From assembly GCA_029717555.1 (NCBI GenBank), contig JAMDHS010000005.1, forward strand, positions 62,001 through 126,000: DNA of 64,000 nucleotides. Direction: 5' to 3'. A model generated the notes under the pieces. That model saw only the letters and a program-made list of their open reading frames with translations, was not told where the DNA came from and searched no databases. This document shows positions 41,603 through 52,502 of this stretch, piece by piece. The DNA is from Peribolospora baueri (lineage: Eukaryota > Basidiomycota > Peribolosporomycetes > Peribolosporales > Peribolosporaceae). Both the position numbers and the translations under genes were made by a program. Position 1 is the stretch's first letter; each line of letters starts with the position of its first letter.

Positions 41603-44600
41603 ATGACGTCCCCGAACGGCCCATCTGTGGGCACGCTTTCCTCTGACGACGTCGTCTCCCTCACTCGGTTCACGCGGAAAAAGGCATGGATAGAGGAGAA
41701 GATCAAGGTGAGTCTAAACAAGTTTTTTTGTTCCGTATCCTGCTTTTGCTGAAGCTCGTACGTGTTTTCTCCGTGGCATGTAGTTTCTGGAGACACTGCC
41801 AAAGGTCGATCCTTTTGGCATCTTTGTCTCTCTCGCCGGAGAGGAAGAACAAGTCCACTCAGGCGAGCAAATAGCATCCAGGGAGCAGGTAGAGCAATGG
41901 GCAACGGAGAATGACAAGTTGGAGGGCGAGACGGAGCAGTTCGACACGGAGGAAATGAGCCGGCTTAAAAAGGTCGCCAAAGGTTCGCATTCTTCCTTCT
42001 TATCAATTTTGGCCATAAATCGCTATTCTGAATCCTGGATCGCTGCTCTGTCTGTGATTCTCAGCCGCTTCGAAGCGTGAGCTGGACAATGAGAGCACCG
42101 ATCTCATCGACATCGCCCTCAGCACCATAATATCTCTCGACCGCCTGCTTCATCTGCTCCGCAGCCGTGCCAACATGCTCGTGATGCTTGGTATCCGACT
42201 CGACTGGGAGGATCAGCGACACGTTGCTTGGCGGGAATTGCGTTCTCTGAAGCGCGACGTCAGCAATTTCGTAACGTTGAGAGGCAGATGGAGTGCAACC
42301 GTCTCTAAAAAGGCAGAAGGCACCTCCCCGTCGTCTTCCCCTCAGAGTTCTCCCATCGGTGTCGTTAAAGGATCGCCAGGTCACAAGGGCATGCACACGG
42401 CTATGTCCAGGTTCATGCAGTCGGAAATCCTCGCCCTCGATTCAGCTCGCTTGTCGACTCGTATTCGCTCGCTGATGCACTCGATCGTTCCTTCCTGCGG
42501 CGCGACGCTCGACAAGTTAATCGACACATCCCGGGTGCCGGTGCCGGATGCCTTTCTCGACGAACAAGAGCAACTAGAAAACGAGGCCTCGCTACTCAAT
42601 ACTCAGGGTCCCTTCCTAGTCGATCTTGTGAAGCAGTGGCGGAAGGCGGATGAGCTCTCCCAAACATTCAAGAGCCTTCAGGCGGACTGCAAACTCTTGA
42701 CAAACGACGTCGACAGGGCGAGGACTCAGCAGCTGACAGAAGCAAAGTACTCCGCCTTCGCATCGCGCTGCTCCACCATTGAGGCGAGGCTGGAACCGGT
42801 TGCTGCCGCCTTTGGAGACCACGGTGGCGCGATTCCTCGGCCCATGCATCAAGATTACCCCGATCAAGAGGCTGCCAATGACAAGGTCGTGTCCATCCTT
42901 ACCTCGGAGCTCGCCTCCGCCACAAGGAGGGTAAGACAAGCTGTTGAAGCGGTAGCGGCGTATCACCGAGCCTTGGAAGCCAAACAGCGTCCTCCGGAGC
43001 CCGGGACGGCTGCGGAGGAGACGGCCGAGAGAGACAAAGAGTTTGTGGAAGCTCCGGTGAACGGCTCAATCAGTGAAGATCCTTCAGGCTACGAAAATCA
43101 ATCCCGCGAACTTGACGAACCAAGGACGGCTGACGGGCGTGCGCTGGAGGGATTCGCTGTCGTCGTGGACACGACGCAAAAGGAATCTCTCAACGGTGAT
43201 CCTCGACCCGACGACTTGCAGGGAGCCGAGTTATCCTCACCTGACAATTCGACAGACGTCATCGAGGGTACTACCGAGACCCTGGACGAGTGCTCGGACC
43301 CGACAAGGAACGACCCAGTCAACGGTGATCATCAGGACGACGGTTCGCGGTTGGTCGAGTCGTCTGGTCCCGAAGACTTGGCGGAGAAGGCCATCGGAAA
43401 TGCAGCTGGGGATACCGGGGATCCAGACGCGACGAGGAACGAACACCTCATTGGGGTTCCTCGACACCGTACCTCACACCGACTTGACCCATCTGATGTT
43501 TACGACGAGACGAAGGGCTTTAACCATGCGGCCGAGGACCCTGACGTGGTCGGAGGCACAGAAGCGAAGGCAGCGTTGAGCGAGCGTACTGGTGATGGCC
43601 GTTCGCGACGGTCCGACTTGTTCGGTCCTGGCAATCTCGTGTCTTCTACGACCGAGTCCTGCATTTCTAACGAGCCCCTCCCTCGCCTCGCCCGAACTTA
43701 CTCATCGCTATCAGAAGACGCTCGCCAAGTCGAGGAAACTCCCAGGCCCCCGGGATCCTCAAAATCTACTAACGCCCTCGCTCCCCGCGTCGTCGTCGAG
43801 TTTCCGACGGGAGAAAGGAATCAGTCGAAGCCAAACAATTATCGTCCCAATGAAAAGAGCAAATTGGACGTTGCAGTCAGCAAGATCCTCAATGAGATGC
43901 CCGTAAGTGACCGTGGGTACGCCATTTTTCCGCGATGTTCCCCTTAACGAGGAAAATGCCGTTTTCCTTTTTGCAGGTTCGCATCAACATGGTACCGGCC
44001 ACGCAGCCGCAGAGAGACACCTGGGAGGACTTGAGCGGACGGTACTGGGTTCGTATGAACGGGGTGGATAAGCTGGTGTTCTGTCGAATCCTCCGTTCAG
44101 GTATGGTTATGTGTAGAGTTGGTGGCGGATGGCGAGGTGAGTTGGCTGCTGGTGACTGCCATTCTATAAATGACGTCCAGTAGCACTCATTCGGGTCATC
44201 TCCCCTCATTTACAGAGCTCCATGACTATCTGTGGGTGACATGGATGAGCCCGACACGTCTTTTCGACGAAAGGATACTGATGCTGACACTCCTGAAAAC
44301 ATTTTGTTTGACAGGGCGTCTCACTCGGCTGAAGTGTTTGGCCTTCCTGATGTGTCCGAATCGCCACCGAGATTGTCGCCGCGTCTTCGTAAAAGTTCTT
44401 GGGGAAGTCTCCCGTGGCTTTCTTCGGCAAACCTGCAGTCGACATCTCCCCAGCAAGCTACGGGTCTAGCAACTCCTCGCCCCGTCAGGGCACGCGTTAG
44501 CTCGATGAGGAGCGAATCGGACGTGCAGTCTTCCATACCCCGTTGGGTCGGTGCGCGAACACCCAGTCGTTCACCGGGGCACTGCAAGACGCCCAGACTC

Positions 44601-44819
44601 CCGTCTTCGCCTTTGCCGGCCAGCTTGGTCGAGCAAGGACGACGACAGTCCATGCGTAGATCAACCAGCCCATACACGCCACACACTTCGCCGCCGCCTG
44701 TCTCTATCCCATTTCCGGACTCTTCTCCTCTACCGTCCAAATCTTCAGGTTCCAATGGCTCTGTTGAGCTTTTGCAGCCTCTACTATTTCACAAAGACCA
44801 GTCGGGGAAGCGGCCATGA
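41603..44819 (+). CDS. Kar9-like spindle-positioning protein with a Gas2-like C-terminal motif, six exons
   Basis: Exons 41603-41707, 41784-41982, 42065-43902, 43977-44136, 44216-44231 and 44315-44819 give 940 residues in frame. The N-terminal ~300 residues are helical (LTRFTRKKAWIEEKIKF, then LIDIALSTIISLDRLLHLLR) and resemble the Kar9 domain, which binds EB1/Bim1 and myosin to orient the spindle. A long acidic, disordered, Ser/Asp/Glu-rich region follows (about 460-680). Next is a compact segment, DTWEDLSGRYWVRM and FCRILRSGMVMCRVGGGW, then ELHDYL, resembling the microtubule-binding GAR motif of Gas2. The C-terminus is basic and Ser/Pro-rich, with TPxS and SxxP motifs typical of phosphoregulated microtubule binders. 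The 16-base exon 5 is required to keep frame. The name is by recalled similarity. Confidence 0.65.
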
Positions 44820-45243
44820 TTCACCCGCTTCTTTTTGTACGCATCCATCCTGTACCTCCACACATGTCTCACATCTGTACTGCTCCCGCATCACTCGTAT
44901 GTTCTTCTATACCCTGCAACATGACCTCTTCACACCTGGGATCGGCAGGATTGGAAGTGCATGCGCGGGTCTTCGCCAGTGAAGGTACTTACGGGCTGAA
45001 CGGTGAGACATGGCGTTGGCCAGGCCAAAAAGAGTGACTAGAGATGTAAAAGTGCCTTACAGCTCTTGATGAGGGTTTCACTGCTCATGGCGTGCTATCA
45101 AGTCCACAGAACATAGGATGGCGTCAGAAAACCTTTCGCATGTATCGTCAACTCGGTGCCGCACACTGACCACACGCACCTCCAGATACGCCTGTCTTTC
45201 TTCATATCCCTGTTCAGCGGACCGAAAAACCTTCTTGGCTTTC
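44820..45243. other. Convergent 3' spacer
   Basis: 424 bases between two convergent stops. Short frames only; no RNA gene or repeat is recognised. Confidence 0.55.
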
Positions 45244-46137
45244 TTATTCGCCAAACGGGAACGATGCAAGTCTAAAAGAAAGCGACGGCTTGCTCAGAAC
45301 CTTGGTACCATGTCCGTGGTGGAACAGCTCCACACCTACAGTGCTCTTTGATGGTGGCATCCATCTCGGACGCCTCCCTTTCGTGAATATATGCGTGCAA
45401 GCTCTCCATGGCGGAAACTGGATCAGACATCCATGCCTGGTAACCAAAAATTGAGCGAGAGGAGCGGTAAAACACAGCGCAGCAATCTTGGAGCACGTCA
45501 ACCGCCATGCAAACGTAATACATACCTCGTGTAGAGTGATGCCCGTCTCTAGATCCGCATCCAAACCATCGTCGATGGAAACGGTCTGTAGAGCTTGACT
45601 CACGGCTTTATCGCTGCCAGTCCAGCGACGGTGACCAAACGTCGCGGTTAGCCGAGCGACATCTGAGGAACTGTACGCGCGTTCTGATGCGGTCGACGGC
45701 TCGCTCGCGGAGGTGCGTACCACTTGTCCATCGAAGCCTGCCACCTTGCAAGCGTCCGTTTCTCTGTCTGCGAGAGCATGGCTTCCATTTTGTCCTCGAG
45801 AGCGGCGGTTTCCTCGATCTCGTGCCTCGCGCTTTTCTCTGAACACCACCGAGAGCGTGAGCGGGGGCTGCTCGAAAAGAGCAGGACACAGGGCCGGATA
45901 AGACGCACGCACCAAGGACCTTCTCCATGGCCTGACGGATAGGATCGAAGCTGGTGGAGAAGGAGCGAGCCACGACCATTTCAGGCGCAGGTCAAGGTCG
46001 AGAATCGCCCGACGGCCTTTACTGTAAACTTACTCCTCGGACTTGGGTCGAGGGGTGAGCTGCATCACGGGATTGGGCTGACCTTTCTTACGACCTTTCG
46101 CTCCTGTCGGCCTGTGATAACTGTGCTTTGGAGGCAT
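45244..46137 (-). CDS. Unidentified 177-residue protein, six exons
   Basis: Exons 46137-46034, 45950-45913, 45838-45721, 45670-45526, 45436-45336 and 45271-45244 keep frame throughout. The N-terminus is basic (MPPKHSYHRPTGAKGRKKGQ). A helical, charged middle (EIEETAALEDKMEAMLSQTE, then LARWQASMDKW) is followed by a second helical part (AMESLHAYIHEREASEMDA). There is no membrane segment, zinc motif or catalytic signature that I recognise. Its size and shape would suit a small nuclear or centrosomal adaptor, but this is only a guess. The gene is divergent from CHMP7 across a 212-base spacer. The second exon is 38 bases and the last 28. Confidence 0.6.
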
Positions 46138-46349
46138 GATGAAACAGATAGGCACTGCAAACGGCAACCGTGACGATTGGCTGTGGTCTTGACGCACTTG
46201 GCATGGAGGTTCGGAGCCAAACGCGTCGGTCCCTTATTAGGCGCGCGACGAAAGATTCGATCTCCTAACTACAGCGCCAGTGCTGTCTGTCAATCTACCC
46301 GCAACTGGCGCTTACCACCACCCGCCTACGGAACGTGGCGACCACAACC

Positions 46350-48357
46350 ATGACCTCCTCATCAGACGCCCTGCAAGCTTACTTGTCCGGGCTTCCAGAG
46401 CTCAGCGAAGCGTGTTCTTCTCGCGCTCATGCCCTCTACTCCGATCTCTCTCGTCTACGCCAGTCGAACCCCGCCGCCTACGCAGCAAATGCGGAGTGGT
46501 GGACGCAACATCTGGAAACGATAGTCTTGAAAGGCATACAGGACTGTCGTGGGCCGAGGCAAGCCGGAAAGCAACCCGATCGCTTCGTGCTTCACTTTGA
46601 TCAGGCCCTGCCAAGCAGGCTCCTTCGCAATGGGATCGGTGTGCCATTGGGGCTGGCAACTGTCGTGGTAAGCACTTCCGCGGCGACCCATGGGCTTATG
46701 CGCACATCTGACGGTCCTGACTTTGATTTCGTTACACTGTCTACCCTATACCCTTTTTGACCGGCTAATTGATATGGGGACGAAGACTGATGCCAGCCAA
46801 TCCCGGAGATTTCTCCGTCTTTCAGAGTTCCTCAGCTCGCCAGGGCCCTTTAACCGACGACCGCCAGCAAGCCACCTTCCGTCAATATATTCGGTTGCAT
46901 CGACACTGATTGGACGGCCATTGTGGTGGGCATTGCAGCAGATGAGCCTTGTCGGCGATGGGGAGACGTACGAAGATCCTTCGCAGACTCTGGCCAGGGC
47001 TCGAGGTGATTATGTTCTCGTGGAGAACATGGAGGTGAGCAGGAACGTCGATTACCATAGTGGAAAGCTATCTTGAATACTATGATTTTACGACGTATTG
47101 ACAACTGTTGACGCTCGCGGCCTTCGTCTAGAGCGTGGTGTCACGGTTTCTAGACAACTCCTTCTCGAGTTCCACCTTGTCACCTGCAGAGTCGGTGTAC
47201 TCTACGACAGCTTTCGCTCAGCACTTCGCGAAATACGGTTTCGCAGACAAAAGCTCCGAACACGAAGCTGCACTTTCACAACTGGATTTGAAGGTTGTCT
47301 TGAGGTATCTAACGAGGGACAAGAGGGTCGCGGTAGTGGACAAAGGAGTAAGAGACTGTCGTCAAGCTCGATTAAAAGATAGTGATAACAAATTGACTTG
47401 GTTTGACTCCGTAGGTTGTCAAACTTCAAATGTCAGCTGACGGGGAGCGGCCGTTATCTATAACATCAGCGGATCGAGGCATCGTTGAGATCAAGGACAC
47501 GTTGAAGCGACTGGAACAGCAAATACAAGAGGTCGAGAAGGAGATCGAACGGTGCGCAATTTTGTGACCGTCAGCGCTGCGCTCTCGACTCGATTTGATA
47601 GTGGTGGAGGGTCTAAGGTTCGTTTCATTTGGTCTGGACTACGCAGGCGCTCAGTTAAAATTTCAGAATCTCTACGAGCGAAACGGAAGGCTCAGGCGCT
47701 CTCCTATCTGCGATCGCGCAAAATGCTGGAAGACGTTCTGGTCAAGCGAGTGGGCAGCCAGGAAACGCTGCAAGGGGTGTTACTCAAAATCGAACAAGCT
47801 GCGGGTGACATTGAGGTGCGCTGAGATTTTCATCTGAATGCGCTTGTCATGGTCGAATCCGCTGACCCTTGTTTCATCCCTTTGATGCTGGACTGCAGGT
47901 CATGCAAGCCTACGAGACTGCTACCAAGACACTGCGCGGCCTACTCGCCCACCCCAACCTCAACATGGAACACGTGTCGGAGACGATGGAGGCAATGTCC
48001 GATGCCATTGCAGATCATGCCGAGATTGAGCAGGCCATCCAGGCCGGAAGCAAGGAGGCTCGCGAGGCCGCAGGCGTTGAGATGGATGAAACCGAGCTGG
48101 AGGAGGAACTGGAGGAGCTGGTGAGAGCCTCTGAGAAGAAGGAGAAGTATGAAGAGGAAGGTCCGGAAGGAACAAAGGAAGTTGGGGCGGCCGTGGCTGC
48201 ATCTCGAGAAGCCGGGCCCGAGGCCCTAAAGACGATGGTAACGGATGACAAGGTGAAGCGTCATCCGGAGGCAGACTACGATGCAGTTTCATCGAAGGGT
48301 CAACAAACCGACAAGCCTGTGCGTAGGGAGCGCGAGCCTGTAGCAGAGCCGGCATGA
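46350..48357 (+). CDS. CHM7: Charged multivesicular body protein 7 (CHMP7/Chm7), six exons
   Basis: Exons 46350-46667, 46786-47034, 47132-47347, 47415-47551, 47647-47815 and 47899-48357 give 515 residues. CHMP7 is the ESCRT-II/III hybrid that seals the nuclear envelope with LEM2/Heh1. The N-terminal half is the winged-helix ESCRT-II-like part (LPLRF-type start replaced by ALQAYLSGLPELSEA, then YEDPSQTLARARGDYVLVEN and LSQLDLKVVLRYLTRDKRVA). The C-terminal half is a Snf7 domain: IKDTLKRLEQQIQEVEKEIE, KRKAQALSYLRSRKMLEDVL and VSETMEAMSDAIADHAEIEQ, with an acidic MIM-like region (ETELEEELEELV). The acceptor at 46785 (GAAG) is weak but is the only one that keeps frame. Src1/Heh, its likely partner, lies about 6 kb upstream. 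Confidence 0.9.
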
Positions 48358-48641
48358 CTTATTTAGCTCAGCTTGGGTTCCACTACCACTTCCTCTTGCT
48401 CTGGATGAGAATTTGACTGTCGTAAGCTTGGATTGGGTTTCTTGCCACGATTGCAAGCCGTGAGCAAATTCGGCGCCGCAGTCACGCGTCGCAACGCGTA
48501 CATTGAGCGCGTAGTGATCAGCCTGCCGGAACGCAACGGTGCCTTCCTCTCCCCTCCCAACCCGGTCCTTGACAAATCCTTCGCTCTCACACTTTTGCTC
48601 TTTTATCCTAGGATACATTCCTCTTTCGACCTTGCGCGGCA
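48358..48641. other. Spacer and presumed RAD54 promoter
   Basis: 284 bases between the CHMP7 stop and the RAD54 start, with genes in tandem. No supported exon. Confidence 0.5.
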
Positions 48642-51600
48642 ATGCGAAGGTCTCCCCTGCTCCCTGTCACACACCAAACCGGTCAGCTTGACTCCACTGG
48701 CAGTTCTGCCTCCCCACGCACTTGCTCCAGCGGAGGGTTCGGTCCTCTAACTGGCCTCAAGCCCTTCAGGACACCTAGTCCAGCTATCAAAGATGATAGA
48801 CGCGGAGGAAGACCGTCTCGAAAGCGAGCCAGGGTGGACTACGGTTCCATGGGTGGCGGCAGTGACGGGTCTGATGGGGAAGCGACAGGCGGTGGTGATA
48901 GGAGCAGGAAGAAGGGCCCGCCGCTGAGTGAGACTTACAAGCGAGTGACAGCGACCGGGGCACCACTTCCACATCTCCTCCCCAAGAAGTACGGCATATT
49001 TGCTCCTAAAGATAAGCACGATACCATGCGCAGAGTCTTCTCCGTCCCTCAGATGCGCAGCTCCTCCGGCGATATCGTCGCTGCTCGACCCTCAGGAGCA
49101 TCTCTCGGTGTGCGACGACCTTCAGTAATCCCTCCGCGACCTCTTCACGACCCAATGGCCGACCATGCGCTAGTGCTCTTTGATCCGACCGTGGACGACG
49201 TGCAAGGGGCCAAAGAGAGAGAGGAGGAGATTCAGGCACGCAAGGCGGAGCAAGAGAAGCTGAAGAATGTCGGACCGCACAAGAGTTTGGCGCAGATCCT
49301 CGGGCTGGAGAAGGGGAAAAGGAGCGTTGAAAAAGTGCCGGTGGTGCTCGATCCTCGGCTAATAAAAGTTCTCCGCCCGCATCAAGTAGAGGGCGTGAAG
49401 GTGAGCTCAATTCACGGCTGTGAACTGAGCGAGTATGGGGCTCACTGCGCCCCTTCACGGTGTCTCGAAAGTTTATGTACCGGTGCACCACGGGCCTTAT
49501 TGTGGAGAACGCTTATGGCTGCATCATGGCGGACGAGATGGGTCTCGGGAAGACGGTACGTCGTCGTCCTAGTTTGTCATCCGGTTTGCTGGCTACCATT
49601 GACCCCCCACAATCTGCCATTGATGTCCAAGTAGCTGCAATGTATCGCTCTGCTGTGGACCTTGCTCAAGCAGTCGCCTGATCCCGGTAAGCCAACAATC
49701 GAAAAATGCATCATCGCGTGTCCTTCGAGCCTTGTGCGCAACTGGGCAAATGAGCTAGGTATTTGTCTTTCTCCTCCGCATGCAATTTCCGGAATATTCA
49801 GTTGATCCTTCTGGATTTTGGATTCTGTTCAGTCAAGTGGCTGGGGAAGGACGCAGTGCATCCCTTGACTATTGATGGCAAGGCGCCGAAGGAGCAAATG
49901 ATACAATCTGTTCATCAATGGGTCGCTGCAACGGGTCGCAGAGTAACACAGCCTGGTAAGTTCGTCCAGCGTCTTAAGGTTTCCTTGAACATCTTTGCTC
50001 TTTTTTAACTCTAGCTCTTCTTCTACGCGCAGTAATGATTGTCTCTTATGAGACGCTCCGCAATCTTACCGCCGACCTCGGAGATGCCCCTGTCGGTCTC
50101 CTGCTATGCGACGAAGGTCACAGACTCAAAAATTCCGGTGAATTGAAAAGTATGCTCTTTCCTTCCGCGGGAGACCACACTGACATCCTTCGCCCTTTTC
50201 CTTAGATTCGTTGACTTTTCAAGCACTCAACGGCATCCAAGTGCAGAGGCGGGTAATCTTGTCGGGAACCCCAATTCAGGTGCGAACTCTTTCCGCTTCA
50301 GTAGTGACCAAGGCCAAGATTTACCTGTTTCATATCGACACCCTTATCAGAACGACCTCTCTGAGTATTTTTCGTTGCTCAATTTTGCCAATCCCAACCT
50401 CCTCGGCTCGCGCAACGAATTCCGTAAGAACTTTGAATTGGCAATTTTGCGAGGTCGCGATGCCGACGCCAGTGACAAGGAGCGGGAGGAATCAGATAAG
50501 AAACTTCAAGAGCTGTCCTCGCTTGTCAGCAGATTCATCATCAGGAGGACTAATGATCTGCTCTCCAAATACCGTGAGTGTCCAGGGCAACTGACGATTC
50601 AAGGAGCATAGTGTTAGCTTTGACTAACCGCCCCGTTTTCATCTTGTCCCAGTCCCGGTCAAGTACGAACATGTCGTGTTCTGTCGGCTGAGCCCCTTCC
50701 AACTAGCTCTGTACCGCCTTTTCATTCGATCTCCGGAAATCAAGAAGTTGATTCGGGGCACGGGATCACAACCTCTCAAGGCCATTGGCATCCTTAAGAA
50801 GCTCTGCAACCATCCCGACCTGCTGAATCTGCCAGAGGATTTGGAGGGGTCGGAGGCCGTTTTTCCGGAAGGCTACAGGCCGGGTGACAGGCGCAATCTT
50901 TCTATAGAGTACTCTGGCAAGATGATGGTGCTTGAGCGGTTCCTCACGCAGATCAGATCGACGACCACCGACAAGATCGTTCTTATCAGCAACTATACTC
51001 AGACGTTGGACGTTTTCGAAAGGATGTGCCGAGCGAAGAAGTGAGCGCGCAATTCTTATCCCGATAGCCGGTGTGCTGCTTTTTGGCTGCGTTTCTGATT
51101 ATTCTGTCGTCTGGGGGGCGTCACGCAAACGAAGGTGGGGATGTTTTCGGCTGGACGGGACGATGTCGGTCACGAAGCGACAGAAGCTCGTCGACAGGTT
51201 CAACGATCCCGAAGGCAAAGAATTCGTGTTTCTCCTCAGTAGCAAGGCCGGCGGGTGTGGCATCAACCTAATCGGTGCAAACCGACTCATCCTCTTTGAT
51301 CCCGGTAAGCGGCCCCCATTGAATAGGGCGAGGGCTCCAAGGCGCTGATTATTTCTTGCCGGGTACAGACTGGAATCCGGCTTCGGATCAGCAGGCCCTG
51401 GCGCGTGTTTGGAGAGATGGCCAGAAGAAGGAATGTGAGTGCACTCTTCTACATAGCTTTGGCGCGCCCCAGTATTGAATATTGCTGACATTTATTTCTC
51501 TGCCACAGGCTTCGTGTATAGATTCATTGCCACGGGGTCCATTGAGGAGAAAATCCTTCAAAGGTAAGTGCTCATTTTTGGGCTGAAGTGCGGTCACATC

Positions 51601-52179
51601 TCACTGACAATGCTTGTCGAACAACTTTCACAGGCAGTCGCACAAGCAATCTCTGTCGACTTGTGTCGTCGACGAAGTTTCAGATGCGGAACGTCATTTT
51701 TCGCTGGAAAACTTACGGCAGCTGTTCGAATTCCGCGAGGAGACTCTTTGCGATACTCACGACACCTACAAGTGCAAGAGGTGCAAGGACAATAAGCAAT
51801 TCGTCAAAGCACCAGCTTTACTGTATGGGGATACGAGCACGTACGTCGTCACATTTAGGCTTTTTCTCAAATTAACCCGCGGGAACTAGACCTGACGCGC
51901 GCTGGACCGATCGCGCACCGGCCCACCAGGTGGAATCATTACTCGAATGCAGAGTTTGGCAAGTTGCACGACGACCTCCTTCGCGCAGAAATGGGTTTCT
52001 CCGACGTTTCGTTCGTTTTCCAGGTGAGGTCCGGCTTGGCCCGCTTTGCATGTTGCTAGGGCAGGAACAGAGAACAGAGGCTGACTCCAACCCGTGCCAC
52101 CCACCTCATGACGTGCTCCAATCAAGTATTGTAGCCATTGATAGGCTATCGGGGCAGTGCCGTTACGAGGGATTGTAAA
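48642..52179 (+). CDS. RAD54: DNA repair translocase RAD54 (SNF2 family), about fourteen exons
   Basis: Exons 48642-49400, 49472-49555, 49635-49758, 49833-49955, 50033-50149, 50206-50279, 50351-50573, 50653-51040, 51135-51304, 51369-51434, 51509-51563, 51634-51840, 51930-52023 and perhaps 52080-52179. About 828 residues precede the uncertain last exon. Rad54 drives Rad51 strand exchange and remodels chromatin in homologous recombination. MRRSP is the Rad54-type start. Walker A is DEMGLGKT (274-281); Walker B is CDEGHRLKN (Asp390-His393). Further helicase motifs are [39 protein letters not shown] and [19 protein letters not shown]. The C-terminal zinc-like [12 protein letters not shown] and [13 protein letters not shown] also match Rad54. 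The final tail after 52023 is not resolved. Confidence 0.94.
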
Positions 52180-52502
52180 ACATCGTGTTTAACTCGAATG
52201 TACAAGAACGATAATAGATATAATTCGGCACGGCATCCTTCTCTGGCCGAAAGAATGCTGCGTTCAATGACGGCATGCCCACGTGGCGACGGGAGCTACT
52301 GCGGCAATCTTTTCTCCGCGTCGCTGTGTTGCACAGGTTGATCCGACCTCGCATCTTGGCAACGATTCTTTTCTGACTTCCCCCTCCATTATCTATCTCC
52401 AATTCCTGGGCCCGAGCGCATAGTGCCAGCAGCTCCTTCTTGTTCCATGGTTTGGCTTGCTTTTTGAGATACCCTGCTCCCTTTCCTTCTACTCTTTTCG
52501 TG
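52180..52502. other. Spacer and presumed GID4 promoter
   Basis: About 320 bases between RAD54 and GID4. No supported exon and no recognisable RNA gene. Confidence 0.5.
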
